A stretch of DNA of 64,000 nt, from positions 1 to 64,000 of the forward strand of contig JANYLB010000061.1 of NCBI GenBank assembly GCA_025363815.1, read 5' to 3'. The notes under the pieces are model-generated. The model ran no database searches. It was not told the DNA's origin and was given only the letters and a program-made list of their open reading frames with translations. This document shows, in pieces, positions 15,900 to 24,857 of the stretch; positions within the stretch are counted from its first letter, which is position 1, and each line of letters opens with the position of its first letter. A program made the position numbers and the translations under genes. This stretch comes from Actinomycetes bacterium (GTDB lineage: Bacteria; Actinomycetota; Acidimicrobiia; IMCC26256; JANYLB01).

Positions 15900-16979
15900 A
15901 TGCCGATGCTCTGGGCCATGACCGGATCTGGAGCTGTGTCGGCACCGCCGACGACTCTGCCCGCACCGCGTTTCGTTCGGACCCGGGGCGCGAGCGCCGC
16001 CGCGCTGATCGTCGTGGCGTCACTGCTTCTACCGGTCGGGCTCGCGACCGCCTGGATTCGGGGGCAGGTGTTTGACACCAACGCTTTCGTCGGCACCGTC
16101 GGGCACCTTGCTCACGATCCGGCCGTGCAGCGTGAGGTCTCCGACAAGATCAGCACCGCGCTCATCCGCCAGCTCGATCTCGGCTCCAAGGTCGCAGTTC
16201 GTAGAACGACGGCTGCGGTCGTCGCTTCAGCGCGCTTCCAGAAACTCTGGGAGACCTCGGTTCGCGCCGCGCAACTTAACGCGCGCAGGATCGTGAAGGG
16301 AGAACCAACTTTGGGCGTGGCGACGCGCCGCGGTCGTGTCGTGGTGAACCTTGATCCTGTCGTCGACGCGGTGGTCGGCCAGCTGCCCGGTCCCATCGCC
16401 GCGCTCGTCCCTCCGATCACGACGAACGACGACATCATGCTCTTCAGGTCGAGCGAGCTCTCGTCGGCCCAACCATTCGTGCGCGCGCTCGACGATGAAT
16501 GGTGGGCGGTTCCGCTTCTCTGCATAGCGCTCTTCGCCGCCGCAGTGGCGATCGCGTCGCGGCGTCGACGCGCGGCGGTGTGGATCGGCGCCGGGATCGT
16601 GACCGCATCGACTCTTACATTTGTCGCGCTGCTCGTGGGCCGCGCCCGTCTCCTCGACGGGCTGGACGCCGGTATTTCATCGGCCGCCGCCCGCGCGATC
16701 GTCGATACGCTGCTCGATTCGCTCAGGTCCGAGCTGTGGGTGGCACTCGGCGTCGGTGTCGCGCTCGCTGGCGGTGCGCTGATCGTCGGCATGCTTGCGC
16801 CTACGTTGCCGATCGGGATGCGGTCGGAGCACCCGGTCCCAGGCTCTCCTTCTTTCCGGTTCCCGAGCACTGAGCCGACGATCGCCGAACGAACGACGAT
16901 GCCGACACCGGATCGAACGGCCGATCAGTCGGCCGAAGTGATCCGCCAGACGACCGGCACCCGCCGCACCCCGCTCTGA
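15900..16979 (+). CDS. Membrane protein of unknown function, 359 aa
   Basis: No family recognised. The N terminus (about residues 35-57, ASAAALIVVASLLLPVGLATAWI) is one membrane segment. It is followed by a large extracytoplasmic region (about 60-200) containing DTNAFVGTVGHLAHDPAVQREVSDKISTALI, then three further segments (WWAVPLLCIALFAAAVAIA, VWIGAGIVTASTLTFVALLVG and LWVALGVGVALAGGALIVGML) and a polar tail. The 'NAFVGTVGHLAHDPAVQREVSDKI' pattern is common in actinobacterial membrane proteins of similar layout and unknown role. ATG 15900 is used; ATG 15918 is possible. No good ribosome site is visible. It is convergent with the subtilisin gene, 52 bp away. Confidence 0.7.
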   Translation: MPMLWAMTGSGAVSAPPTTLPAPRFVRTRGASAAALIVVASLLLPVGLATAWIRGQVFDTNAFVGTVGHLAHDPAVQREVSDKISTALIRQLDLGSKVAVRRTTAAVVASARFQKLWETSVRAAQLNARRIVKGEPTLGVATRRGRVVVNLDPVVDAVVGQLPGPIAALVPPITTNDDIMLFRSSELSSAQPFVRALDDEWWAVPLLCIALFAAAVAIASRRRRAAVWIGAGIVTASTLTFVALLVGRARLLDGLDAGISSAAARAIVDTLLDSLRSELWVALGVGVALAGGALIVGMLAPTLPIGMRSEHPVPGSPSFRFPSTEPTIAERTTMPTPDRTADQSAEVIRQTTGTRRTPL

Positions 16980-16990
16980 ACGGGGTCGTC

Positions 16991-17036
16991 GCGTCGAGGA
17001 GTTCGTGGCCAGGGCGTCGAGGAGTTCGCGGTTAGG
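16991..17036. repeat. 23-bp tandem duplication between convergent genes
   Basis: Bases 16991-17013 and 17014-17036 differ at only three or so positions (shared core GCGTCGAGGAGTTCG). The second copy contains the subtilisin stop codon (17032-17034). Confidence 0.8.
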
Positions 17037-18441
17037 GCTTGGTCGCGGCGCGGCCAATGAGGTCCCGGGCGGCGGCGACTGCAGCGCCGGCATTGAGCGT
17101 CCCAAAGCCGTAGTCGGAGTTCGGTACGCCCGTGGTCAGGCACGTGTCTGCCGGCCGGCGCCCCGCGCTGGCCACCACGGTCGAGTACAGGGCGCCGCTG
17201 CCGCGTTCTTGTGGCGCTGTCTCGAGGACGAGCGCGTAGGTTCCGGTCACCTCCGGTGCCGCCATCGAGGTTCCCGACACCCGGGTGTAACCGCCGCCTA
17301 CCGCAGTGGTAAGCACGTCGAGGCCCGGTGCGACAAGGCTGGGCTCGGGGCCGAGCGGACCCGGTCCGCGGCCCGAGAAGCGCGCGATCTGGCCGGTGCC
17401 GTCGGTTGCGCCCACCGCGACGACCTCTGGCTGGGATGCAGGGAAACCCACGCTGCGGCACGCGGGGCCGCTGTTTCCAGCCGCGAACACGTCGAGGATC
17501 CCGGCCGCGTGCAGGGCGGTCATGGCCCGACCCAGTGATGTGCTCGGCTCCTTGATCGACCACGAGTTGTTGATGAAGTCGGGCCGAAGCCCAGGATCGA
17601 TGCCCCGACCCGCGTCGGGAGCGAGCATGAACTGGAGCGACTGGAGCACGAGCTCGAGCGTGCACTGCTCGGCCGTGCAGCCCCGCGCCGCGATCCATTG
17701 CGCGCCGGGCGCGACGCCAGTGGTCTTGCCGACGGCGAGGCCGGCCACGGCCGTACCGTGTCCATCGTCGTCGCACGGCGCGTTGGGGCATCGGCCAGTG
17801 GGGTCGAACCATCCGCCCCGGCTGCGGAAGTTGTAGGCGAGATCGGGGTGCCGCGCATCGACTCCCGTATCGACTATGCCAATGACGGCGCCCCGACCGG
17901 TGACGCCGGCTGCCCGGGCCTGCGGAACTCCTACCTCGACGAGATTCGTCGGAACCGCTGCCGGCGCGGCCTGCGGATGCGACGGCACGGCGTTTACCTC
18001 GGCACCGAGATCCAGCTCCCGGCCCCCGACCACCTCGGTCACGCCGTCGATCAGGGCGATCCGGTCTGCGATGTGCTTGGGTGCGTGGAAGAGCACTGCG
18101 TTCGATATCCACAGCGGAGTTGCCGTGATCCCGCGACGCGCCAGGACGCGTAGGACCGCGGGTCGTGCCGTGGCCGTCCGATAGGCGCGCCGCAGAGCAG
18201 TGAGCGCCAACTGACCACGCCGGTTCCAGTCCGGCTCGTGCACCGCGGCTCGTAGGTCGGGGCGCTGAGCGAACGTGGCGATCCAGAAGTTGCGTGGCTT
18301 CGCCGAGGTGGCCGGGGGCGCCTTGATCGCAACTGTTCGCGAGGCTGCGCGAGGGGATGTCGGCGAGGTCAGGAGCCCAGCGGCGCCGAGAGCGGTCGCG
18401 AGGGTGAGGAAGGCGGCCGCGAGCCTGCACCGGGAGCGCAT
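17032..18441 (-). CDS. Secreted subtilisin-like serine protease (S8)
   Basis: A 469-residue exported peptidase. It begins with a signal peptide (RSRCRLAAAFLTLATALGAAGLL, cleavage after about residue 33), followed by a 130-residue propeptide-like region. The catalytic Asp is in IGIVDTGVDARHPDL (about 190), the His in DDDGHGTAVAG (about 225), the oxyanion Asn in AAGNSGPAC and the Ser in VSGTSMAAPEV (about 400). Paired cysteines around the His (RCPNAPCDD and ARGCTAEQC) suggest disulfides in the mature enzyme. It ends without a membrane or wall anchor, so it is probably released. It diverges from the SDR gene with 60 bp between them. The start ATG 18441 fits the signal peptide. Confidence 0.92.
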   Translation of the reverse strand: MRSRCRLAAAFLTLATALGAAGLLTSPTSPRAASRTVAIKAPPATSAKPRNFWIATFAQRPDLRAAVHEPDWNRRGQLALTALRRAYRTATARPAVLRVLARRGITATPLWISNAVLFHAPKHIADRIALIDGVTEVVGGRELDLGAEVNAVPSHPQAAPAAVPTNLVEVGVPQARAAGVTGRGAVIGIVDTGVDARHPDLAYNFRSRGGWFDPTGRCPNAPCDDDGHGTAVAGLAVGKTTGVAPGAQWIAARGCTAEQCTLELVLQSLQFMLAPDAGRGIDPGLRPDFINNSWSIKEPSTSLGRAMTALHAAGILDVFAAGNSGPACRSVGFPASQPEVVAVGATDGTGQIARFSGRGPGPLGPEPSLVAPGLDVLTTAVGGGYTRVSGTSMAAPEVTGTYALVLETAPQERGSGALYSTVVASAGRRPADTCLTTGVPNSDYGFGTLNAGAAVAAARDLIGRAATKP

Positions 18442-18501
18442 TCCTCGCCGTATCGTCGCGACCAGGGACGTGCTTGAGCTTGGACGGATAGGTTCAAGGA
18501 T

Positions 18502-19308
18502 GTGACTGACCCAGCGGCAGAGAATCCCACCGGGTCAACCGACCCGTTCGACCTGTCGGGGCGCGTGGCGCTCGTCACCGGCGGCACCCGTGGGGTCGGG
18601 TTGGGCATCGCGACAGGAATGCTGGCCGCCGGAGCGGAGGTGGTGATCTGCGGCAGGACCGCCCCAGGGGAGCAGATCGCCGCCGCCGGTCGTGAGGCGC
18701 TGTTCCTCCCAGCCGACGTGCGCGACGCCGACCAGGTCGCGTCTTTGTTCGCCGAGCTCTTTTCACGATTCGGTCGCCTCGACGTCGCCGTGAACAACGC
18801 CGGAGGGAGCCCGGTCGCCGACGCGGCGACGGCATCCCCGCGGTTCTCCGCGGCGATCGTGGGACTCAACCTCCTCGCTCCGTTGCAGGTCGCACAGGCG
18901 GCCAATGCGGTGATGCAGGCGCAACCCGACGGTGGTTCGATCATCAACATCACATCGGTATCGGGGACGCGGCCGTCGCCCGGAACCGCCGCGTACGGCG
19001 CGGCGAAGGCCGGACTGATCAACCTCACCGAGAGCCTCGCCGCCGAATGGGCGCCGAAGGTTCGCGTCAACGCAGTATGTGGAGGCGCGGTCGCGACCGA
19101 GAACCTCCATCGCGGCCACGGCGGCGATCCCTATATCGAGTCGATCGAGGCGACCGTTCCGATGGGTCGTCTCGCCGACGTAGCCGACATCGCGAACGCC
19201 TGCCTGTTCCTGGCGTCCCCGCTTGCGTCCTACATCTCGGGCTCGAACCTCTTCGTACATGGTGGCGGCGAGGTTCCCCCGTTTCTGCTCCTCGACCGCG
19301 ACGGGTAG
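18502..19308 (+). CDS. SDR-family oxidoreductase
   Basis: A classical short-chain dehydrogenase of 268 residues. It has the cofactor loop VTGGTRGVGLG (TGxxxGxG), ADVRDAD for the adenine, VNNAGG, the catalytic Ser in NITSVSG and the YGAAK active-site pair. CGRTAP after the second strand has an Arg typical of NADP preference. The C-terminal GHGGDPYIESIEATVPMGRLADVADIA is usual for FabG-like enzymes. The substrate is unknown. GTG 18502 is the start; AAGGA stands immediately before it. It is 34 bp upstream of a flavin-reductase-like gene on the same strand, so the two may be cotranscribed. It is not part of a fatty-acid synthase cluster. Confidence 0.9.
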   Translation: MTDPAAENPTGSTDPFDLSGRVALVTGGTRGVGLGIATGMLAAGAEVVICGRTAPGEQIAAAGREALFLPADVRDADQVASLFAELFSRFGRLDVAVNNAGGSPVADAATASPRFSAAIVGLNLLAPLQVAQAANAVMQAQPDGGSIINITSVSGTRPSPGTAAYGAAKAGLINLTESLAAEWAPKVRVNAVCGGAVATENLHRGHGGDPYIESIEATVPMGRLADVADIANACLFLASPLASYISGSNLFVHGGGEVPPFLLLDRDG

Positions 19309-19342
19309 GCAGAATCGGCAGAACGGGCGGTAGGGTCGAGCC

Positions 19343-19888
19343 GTGGCTGGGCCAGGCGAGATAGTCGGACCGATCCCCCCGGGTCAGGATCCTGAGCAGT
19401 ACGACAAGCTTCGTCGCCGCGTGTTGTGGACGATGCCCTACGGCCTCTACGTGCTCGGCAGCACCGACAGGCGAGACCGGCGCAACGGGATGACGATCAA
19501 CTTCGTGACCCAGTTGAGCTCCGACCCGAAGTGGATAGGCGTCGGCGTCGAGAAGGCCGCGTTCACCCACGAGCTGATCGAGGCCGGCCGGTGCTTCAGC
19601 CTCTGCATGATCGACCGTGAGGACAGGGCGATCGTGCGGAAGTTCACGAAGCCGGTAGACGTCGACCTGGCGGAGAAGACGCTGAACGGGTTCGCCTATG
19701 TCGAGCGGGTCACCGGCGCGCCGATCTTGGCCCAGTCGCTCGCGTTCCTCGACTGCGAGCTGCACGACACCGTCACCGCGGGCGAGCACAGCTTCTTCGT
19801 CGGCGAAGTGGTCGATGTCGGCTTCTTCAAGCCAGAGGACACCCCCGTCTTGAGGATGGAAGACACGCGCATGAGCTACGGCGGCTAG
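19343..19888 (+). CDS. Flavin reductase-like (DIM6/NTAB) protein
   Basis: A 181-residue FMN-binding split-barrel protein. Features are a reductase start (RRRVLWTMPYGLYVLGS), the FMN region NGMTINFVTQLSSDPKWIGVGVEKAAFTHELI, CFSLCMIDRED and the C-terminal HSFFVGEVVDVGF. Relatives reduce flavin with NAD(P)H for a partner monooxygenase or act as FMN- or F420-dependent reductases themselves. No two-component monooxygenase is adjacent, though LLM oxidoreductases occur elsewhere in the window. GTG 19343 is used. It follows the SDR gene by 34 bp and is convergent with the TetR gene. Confidence 0.82.
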   Translation: MAGPGEIVGPIPPGQDPEQYDKLRRRVLWTMPYGLYVLGSTDRRDRRNGMTINFVTQLSSDPKWIGVGVEKAAFTHELIEAGRCFSLCMIDREDRAIVRKFTKPVDVDLAEKTLNGFAYVERVTGAPILAQSLAFLDCELHDTVTAGEHSFFVGEVVDVGFFKPEDTPVLRMEDTRMSYGG

Positions 19889-19945
19889 AAACCACGATCG
19901 TCGGTTCGGTTCGGCTACCCAGCGTGCGCGCAGCTTGGTCTCGCA

Positions 19946-20566
19946 TCAGGGGCTCCCGGAATCGGTGGGGTTCACTCGCGGATGGATCAGCAGGCGCGCC
20001 GCGGCCTCGAGCTGGTTGCCGGCCGACTCGGCGGTCTCGGCGCCGGATACGAGCCGGATGATCGAGGCGAAGCACACGAGCTCGAGCACCCTGACCACTT
20101 CGTCGCGGTCGGGGATCTCGTCATCGCCGAGCGCGATGTCTATCCACGCGACGACCATCTCGTGGAAGTCGGCCTGCGCGTCGAGCACCGCAGGCTCCAC
20201 CGCCAGCACTGCCGTGACGATGGCCTCAGCGAGCTTCGGTCGCGAAGCCGCGGTTGTCATCACCTTTCGGAGCGCCTCGGCGACCCGGGCTATCGGGTCG
20301 GGCTCGGTGGGCGGATCCGAGCCCAGCGACTCCGACAGAGCGCCTCCCCAGCTGAGGAGGACCTCGGTGAGGAGGTGGTCTTTCGAGGCGAACCACCGGT
20401 AGAGGGTGGCGAGAGCCACACCCGAGTGCTCGGCGACGGTCTTCATGACGACGGCGTCGTAGCCGCCGGTCTCGGCGAGCTCCATTGCCGCGGCGACCAC
20501 CAGGGCCCGGCGTTCGACCTGCTCGTCGGAGAGGGTTCGGCGGACGACGAGCGCACGGTTCATCAT
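19946..20566 (-). CDS. TetR-family regulator, KstR-like
   Basis: A 206-residue TetR regulator. The helix-turn-helix occupies about residues 15-65 (LVVAAAMELAETGGYDAVVMKTVAEHSGVALATLYRWFASKDHLLTEVL), and the remainder is an all-helical ligand domain. The DNA-binding domain resembles actinobacterial KstR-type regulators of lipid and sterol catabolism. It is divergent from a P450 gene, and the 167-bp intergenic region holds a 28-bp palindrome that is a plausible operator. Two adjacent ATG codons (20566 and 20563) can serve as start. Ligand (an acyl-CoA or sterol-CoA in relatives) is inference. Confidence 0.88.
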   Translation of the reverse strand: MMNRALVVRRTLSDEQVERRALVVAAAMELAETGGYDAVVMKTVAEHSGVALATLYRWFASKDHLLTEVLLSWGGALSESLGSDPPTEPDPIARVAEALRKVMTTAASRPKLAEAIVTAVLAVEPAVLDAQADFHEMVVAWIDIALGDDEIPDRDEVVRVLELVCFASIIRLVSGAETAESAGNQLEAAARLLIHPRVNPTDSGSP

Positions 20567-20672
20567 CCCTGTCCCGTCGTCATCTGCCCATCCGATGCAT
20601 CCCGGTGTATTCGCGACCACGGTGGCCAGCCCCACGCTGCATTTCTTGGTGTGGGGGCGGCGTGCGGCGGTG

Positions 20673-20700
20673 TGAGAACTCATTCTATAATGCATTCTCA
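20673..20700 (+). promoter_or_regulatory. 28-bp palindromic operator containing a TATAAT -10 box
   Basis: TGAGAACTCATT (20673-20684) and AATGCATTCTCA (20689-20700) pair at 10 of 12 positions around CTAT. Positions 20686-20691 read TATAAT, an exact -10 consensus for the P450 gene starting at 20734. A TetR dimer bound here would block the promoter. No good -35 box is visible. Confidence 0.65.
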
Positions 20701-20733
20701 ACAGCTGGATCCCCGTCCGGAGGAGCACACGGT

Positions 20734-21975
20734 ATGGCAACGACGATGCCGCCCGGAACTGCCGAACTGGCGGATCTCAACGACCCCGACACCTTCGTGG
20801 CCGGGATCCCGCACGAGACCTTTGCCCATTGGCGGGCCAACGATCCGGTGCACTGGACCGAGCACGCGACCGAGCACCCGTACTGGTCGGTCACGACCTA
20901 CGACGAGGTCGTGACCGCGAACCGCGACGCCGAGGTCTTCTCGAGCCAGAAGGGCGGGGTCTTCATGATGGATCCCGACGAGGAGATGCTCGCGCAGCTC
21001 GGGCTCCTCATGCTCACGATGGATCCGCCCAGGCACACCCGGTACCGGCTGCTCGTGAGCCGCGCATTCACGCCGAAGCACATCCGCGACCTCGACGAGT
21101 TCATCCAGCGCAGTACCCACCGCATCGTCGATGACATCATCGAGCGTGGTTCGGCCGACTTCGTTGTCGACCTCGCAGCCGAGCTGCCGCTCCAGGTGAT
21201 CGCGGAGATGATGGGCGTTCCCCAGGAGGACCGCCATCTCGTGTTCGATTGGTCGAACCGCATGATCGGCAGCGAAGACCCGGAGTACGCCGTCACGCCC
21301 GACGACGCGGGCAACGCGCAGATCGAGCTCTTCACCTACTGCCAGAGCCTGTGCGACGACCGACGCAAGAACCCCCGCGATGACATCTTGACCGCGCTCA
21401 TCAACGCCGAAGTCGACGGTGACAAGCTCGACGACCTCGAGCTCAACACATTCTTCATGCTGCTCGCGGTCGCCGGGAACGAGACGACTCGCAACCTGAT
21501 CGCCCACGGCATGCACAACCTGTTCGAGAACCCCGACGAGCATCGCAAGCTTCTCCACCAGCGCGAGCTGTTGACGCCCGGCGTAGAAGAGATGTTGCGC
21601 GTCGGCACACCGGTGCTCCATTTCCGGCGCACCGCCACCCGTGACACGAAGCTCGGCGACACCGCGATCAGCGAAGGCGACAAGGTCGTGCTCTGGTATG
21701 TGAGCGCGAACCGCGACGAGAAGCACTTCGAGTCTCCGATGGAGTTCCGCGTCGACCGGACCCCCAACGAGCACATCGCCTTCGGCGGTCGCGGCCCGCA
21801 CTTCTGCCTGGGGGCCAACCTGGCCCGCTCCGAGATTCGCCACCTGTTCGGTGAGGTCCTCGAGCGGATGCCCGACATCCGCCAGGCCGGCGAGCCGCAA
21901 CGGTTGCGGTCGAACTTCATCGGCGGCATCAAGCATCTCCCGGTGGAGTTCACGCCGGGCGCCAAGCACGGCTGA
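20734..21975 (+). CDS. Cytochrome P450 under TetR control
   Basis: A 413-residue soluble P450. The I-helix is AVAGNETTRNLIAHG, the ExxR pair lies in EEMLRVGTPVLHFRRTA, and the heme loop is FGGRGPHFCLG with the axial Cys. TMDPPRHTRYRLLVSRAFTP is the C-helix region. It closely resembles the other P450 in the window (both end in GIK..P..FTP), so the two are paralogous and fall in the CYP125/CYP142-like group. CGGAGGAG (20718-20725) precedes ATG 20734. The palindrome with TATAAT upstream and the divergent TetR gene indicate local repression. Substrate is unknown; sterol or fatty-acid oxidation fits the neighbouring acyl-CoA ligase. Confidence 0.93.
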   Translation: MATTMPPGTAELADLNDPDTFVAGIPHETFAHWRANDPVHWTEHATEHPYWSVTTYDEVVTANRDAEVFSSQKGGVFMMDPDEEMLAQLGLLMLTMDPPRHTRYRLLVSRAFTPKHIRDLDEFIQRSTHRIVDDIIERGSADFVVDLAAELPLQVIAEMMGVPQEDRHLVFDWSNRMIGSEDPEYAVTPDDAGNAQIELFTYCQSLCDDRRKNPRDDILTALINAEVDGDKLDDLELNTFFMLLAVAGNETTRNLIAHGMHNLFENPDEHRKLLHQRELLTPGVEEMLRVGTPVLHFRRTATRDTKLGDTAISEGDKVVLWYVSANRDEKHFESPMEFRVDRTPNEHIAFGGRGPHFCLGANLARSEIRHLFGEVLERMPDIRQAGEPQRLRSNFIGGIKHLPVEFTPGAKHG

Positions 21976-22028
21976 GACCGGTTTCGAGACGCTCGCTCGG
22001 CCCGCCCGCTCGCCGTACGATCCCCGGC

Positions 22029-23066
22029 ATGGCTGACGTCGTCGTACCGACCGGACAGGGTGACACGGTTCGCGAGCAACCCCTCGTGAAGAAGTGGCTC
22101 TGGGTTCTGACCACGACGAACCCCCCGAAAGGGCGTCTCGACCCGGTGTCGAAGTGGTTGTGGATCACCCGGGCCGGTGTGCTGCCGATGACGCTCGTCG
22201 CGGCCGGCCTCGCCGGACTGCTCGCGGTGTATCGAGGTGCCTCGGTGAACTGGTGGTGGTTCGCTCTCTCAGCCGTTGGTCTCGTGCTCGCGCACATGGC
22301 GAACAATCTCATGAACGATCTCTTCGATCTCGAGGTCGGTACCGATACCGAGGACTACCCGCGCAACCTTTACTCGCCGCATCCGGTCATCTCCGGCGCG
22401 CTCACAAAGAAGCGGCTCGCGACGTACGCGTTGGCTGTGAACGCGCTGTGCTTGGCGGTGATGATCACGCTCACCGCCGCGCGCGGCTGGCCGATACTCG
22501 CGTTCGCGTTGGGTGGTTTCCTCCTCTCGGCCGCCTACACCGCGCCGCCTCTGCGTTTGAAGAAGCGCGGCCTCGGTGAACCGACGGTGCTCGTAGTGTG
22601 GGGGCCGCTGATGGTCGGGGGTACCTACTACGCCGCCACGGGGACGATCCCGGGCGCGGTGATCCTCGCATCGTTGCCTTACGCGGTGCTCTGCACGACC
22701 GTGCTGATGGGCAAGCACATCGACAAGGCCGCTTGGGACGGGCCCGCGGGAACGCGCACCCTGCCGGTGATCCTCGGCGAGAGGGTCGCGCGCAATCTCA
22801 CCCGGGGGATGTTCGTCACGTTCTTCGTGCTCATCGCCGCGCTGGTGATCGCCGACATCTTGTCGGTGTTCACCCTGGTGGTCCTGATCTCGTTGCCGCT
22901 GCTCCTCCGGGTCTGGGGAGTGTTCGGACAGCCCAAGCCCGATACCTCGCCCGTCCCCAACCCGGTCTGGCCGCTGTGGTTCGCACCCGCGGCGTTCCTT
23001 CTGACTCGTCGGGCCGGGGGCCTGCTGCTGATCGGCATGATCGCGGGCGCGATCGCGGGCTTCTAG
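22029..23066 (+). CDS. UbiA-family prenyltransferase
   Basis: A 345-residue integral membrane protein with about eight or nine helices that transfers a polyprenyl chain to an aromatic acceptor. Two Asp-rich Mg-diphosphate motifs are visible: NNLMNDLFDLEVGTD (NxxxDxxxD form) and MGKHIDKAAWDGPAGTRTLPV. The loop after the first motif (PVISGAL) is typical too. MenA (DHNA prenyltransferase) is a reasonable candidate because other men genes are in this window and no other menA is, but the protein is longer than usual MenA and lies 36 kb away. It starts at ATG 22029, 53 bp after the P450 stop on the same strand. Confidence 0.87.
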   Translation: MADVVVPTGQGDTVREQPLVKKWLWVLTTTNPPKGRLDPVSKWLWITRAGVLPMTLVAAGLAGLLAVYRGASVNWWWFALSAVGLVLAHMANNLMNDLFDLEVGTDTEDYPRNLYSPHPVISGALTKKRLATYALAVNALCLAVMITLTAARGWPILAFALGGFLLSAAYTAPPLRLKKRGLGEPTVLVVWGPLMVGGTYYAATGTIPGAVILASLPYAVLCTTVLMGKHIDKAAWDGPAGTRTLPVILGERVARNLTRGMFVTFFVLIAALVIADILSVFTLVVLISLPLLLRVWGVFGQPKPDTSPVPNPVWPLWFAPAAFLLTRRAGGLLLIGMIAGAIAGF

Positions 23067-23206
23067 ACGTCCGCGCCTCTGCGCCGCCTCGATCGCGAGC
23101 CCGCGCGCCGGGTTCGCGTGCGCCGTCGTCTGTAGAACCTCGCACTGTTGGAGCGGTCCGTAGTTGCCTACGCTGGCGCGCAACCGGCACGCGTCTAGGG
23201 GGACCA

Positions 23207-24856
23207 ATGGTCGAGAGCACGATGCAAGACTTTCCGCTGACCGTAGGGATGTTGTTCCGCCATGGGCGGAAGGTCTTCTCCGATAGCGAGGTGATCACGT
23301 CTGAGGGTGCGACGAGTCGCCGGGCGAGGTTTGGAGACGTCGCCGACCGGGTCGAGCTTCTAGCGGCCGCGCTCTACCGACTCGGGATCGGGCCGGGCGA
23401 CCGTGTCGGCACCTTTTCCTGGAACACCCAGGAGCACCTCGAGGCTTACTTTGCGATCCCCACCATGGGTGCGGTGCTCCACACCCTGAACATCAGACTG
23501 TTTCCCGACCAGCTCGCCTACGTCGTCAACCACGCCGAGGACCGCGTCATCATCGTTGACGACTCCGCGCTCCCGCTGCTCGCGAATGTGGCCCACGAGC
23601 TCGAGACGGTCGAGAAGTACCTCGTCGTCGGCGGCGGTGACACGTCGCTGCTCGAAGCCGGCGCCGCGCAAGCCGGCAACGGGGCCGAGGTGGTGCGGTA
23701 CGAGGTGTTGCTCGCGGCCGAGTCGCTCGGCTTCGACTGGCCCGAGGTCGACGAACGATCCGCGGCTGCGATGTGTTACACCAGCGGAACCACTGGCAAT
23801 CCCAAGGGCGTCGTGTACTCGCACCGCTCTACTGTGCTGCACACGATCTCGAGCAATGCGGGTAACGCGCTCGCTCTGAATGAGACCGACCGTGTCCTGC
23901 CGATCGTGCCGATGTTCCACGCGAATGCCTGGGGCGCTCCGTACGCCGCGTGGTTCTGTGGCGCGGCTCTGGTCATGCCCGGGAGGTTCCTTCAGGCCGG
24001 AACGCTCGCCCGGTTGATCGAGACCGAGCGCCCGACGATCGCGGAAGCCGTTCCGACGATCTGGGCCGATCTACTGCGCTACACACGCGAGAACGGCACC
24101 GATCTCTCGTCGTTCCGGCTGGTGGTGTGCGGCGGTGCCGCGGTGCCGCGTTCGCTCATCGAGGGCTTCCAACAGGAGGACGTCCGGATCGTGCAGGGCT
24201 GGGGTATGACCGAGACCAGCCCGCTCGCCGCGCTCGCCCACCCACCGCGTGGCATTCCGCTGGGCGGCGCCGAAGACATCGACTGGCGCGCGAAGACCGG
24301 CCGGGTGATCGGAGGCGTGGAGCTTCGAATCGTCGACGACGTGGGCGACGAGCTCCCGTGGGACGGTGAGGCGGTGGGTGAGATAGAGGTTCGTGGGCTG
24401 TGGATCACGGCTTCGTATTACCGGGACCCGGCACCAGAGAAGTTCCACGACGGTTGGCTGCGCACCGGCGACGTTGGCTCGGTCGAGCCGAACGGTTTCA
24501 TCCAGATCACCGACCGGGCCAAAGACGTGATCAAGTCGGGCGGGGAGTGGATCTCTTCGGTCGAGCTCGAGAACCTCTTGATCGGTCACCCCGACGTGGT
24601 GGAGGCGAGCGTTGTGGGCATTCCCGATGAACGGTGGAGCGAACGCCCGCTCGCGTGCGTGGTGCTCGTTCCCGACGCGGCGGTGACCGCGGCGGAGCTT
24701 CAGGAGTTCCTGGCCGGTGACCTCGCGAAGTGGCAGCTCCCCGAGAACTGGGCGTTCATCGAAGAGGTGCCGAAGACGAGCGTCGGCAAGTTCGACAAGA
24801 AGGTTCTGCGGGCCCGGCACGCAGCCGGCGAGATCGACGTGGTTCGGGTCGACTAG
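23207..24856 (+). CDS. Fatty-acyl-CoA ligase (AMP-binding)
   Basis: A 549-residue ANL-superfamily enzyme that activates a carboxylate via an acyl-AMP to the CoA thioester. Motifs in order are [12 protein letters not shown] (P-loop, about 188), [17 protein letters not shown] (A5), WLRTGDVGS (A7), [15 protein letters not shown] (A8 hinge) and [11 protein letters not shown] with the catalytic Lys. It is similar to long-chain ligases of the FadD type. AGGGGGA (23197-23203) lies just before ATG 23207. It follows the prenyltransferase gene by 140 bp and ends 2 bp before the convergent DMT transporter gene. It is not MenE, which is shorter and would cluster with menB. Confidence 0.93.
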   Translation: MVESTMQDFPLTVGMLFRHGRKVFSDSEVITSEGATSRRARFGDVADRVELLAAALYRLGIGPGDRVGTFSWNTQEHLEAYFAIPTMGAVLHTLNIRLFPDQLAYVVNHAEDRVIIVDDSALPLLANVAHELETVEKYLVVGGGDTSLLEAGAAQAGNGAEVVRYEVLLAAESLGFDWPEVDERSAAAMCYTSGTTGNPKGVVYSHRSTVLHTISSNAGNALALNETDRVLPIVPMFHANAWGAPYAAWFCGAALVMPGRFLQAGTLARLIETERPTIAEAVPTIWADLLRYTRENGTDLSSFRLVVCGGAAVPRSLIEGFQQEDVRIVQGWGMTETSPLAALAHPPRGIPLGGAEDIDWRAKTGRVIGGVELRIVDDVGDELPWDGEAVGEIEVRGLWITASYYRDPAPEKFHDGWLRTGDVGSVEPNGFIQITDRAKDVIKSGGEWISSVELENLLIGHPDVVEASVVGIPDERWSERPLACVVLVPDAAVTAAELQEFLAGDLAKWQLPENWAFIEEVPKTSVGKFDKKVLRARHAAGEIDVVRVD

Positions 24857-24857
24857 C

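Noticed and set aside
20698-21969. Antisense frame of 423 codons over the P450 gene
   Set aside because: It mirrors codon bias of the P450 frame; no motif, no ribosome site.
23207-24856. MenE assignment for the acyl-CoA ligase
   Set aside because: Length and N-terminal region match fatty-acyl-CoA ligases; MenE is shorter and the gene is 36 kb from the men cluster.
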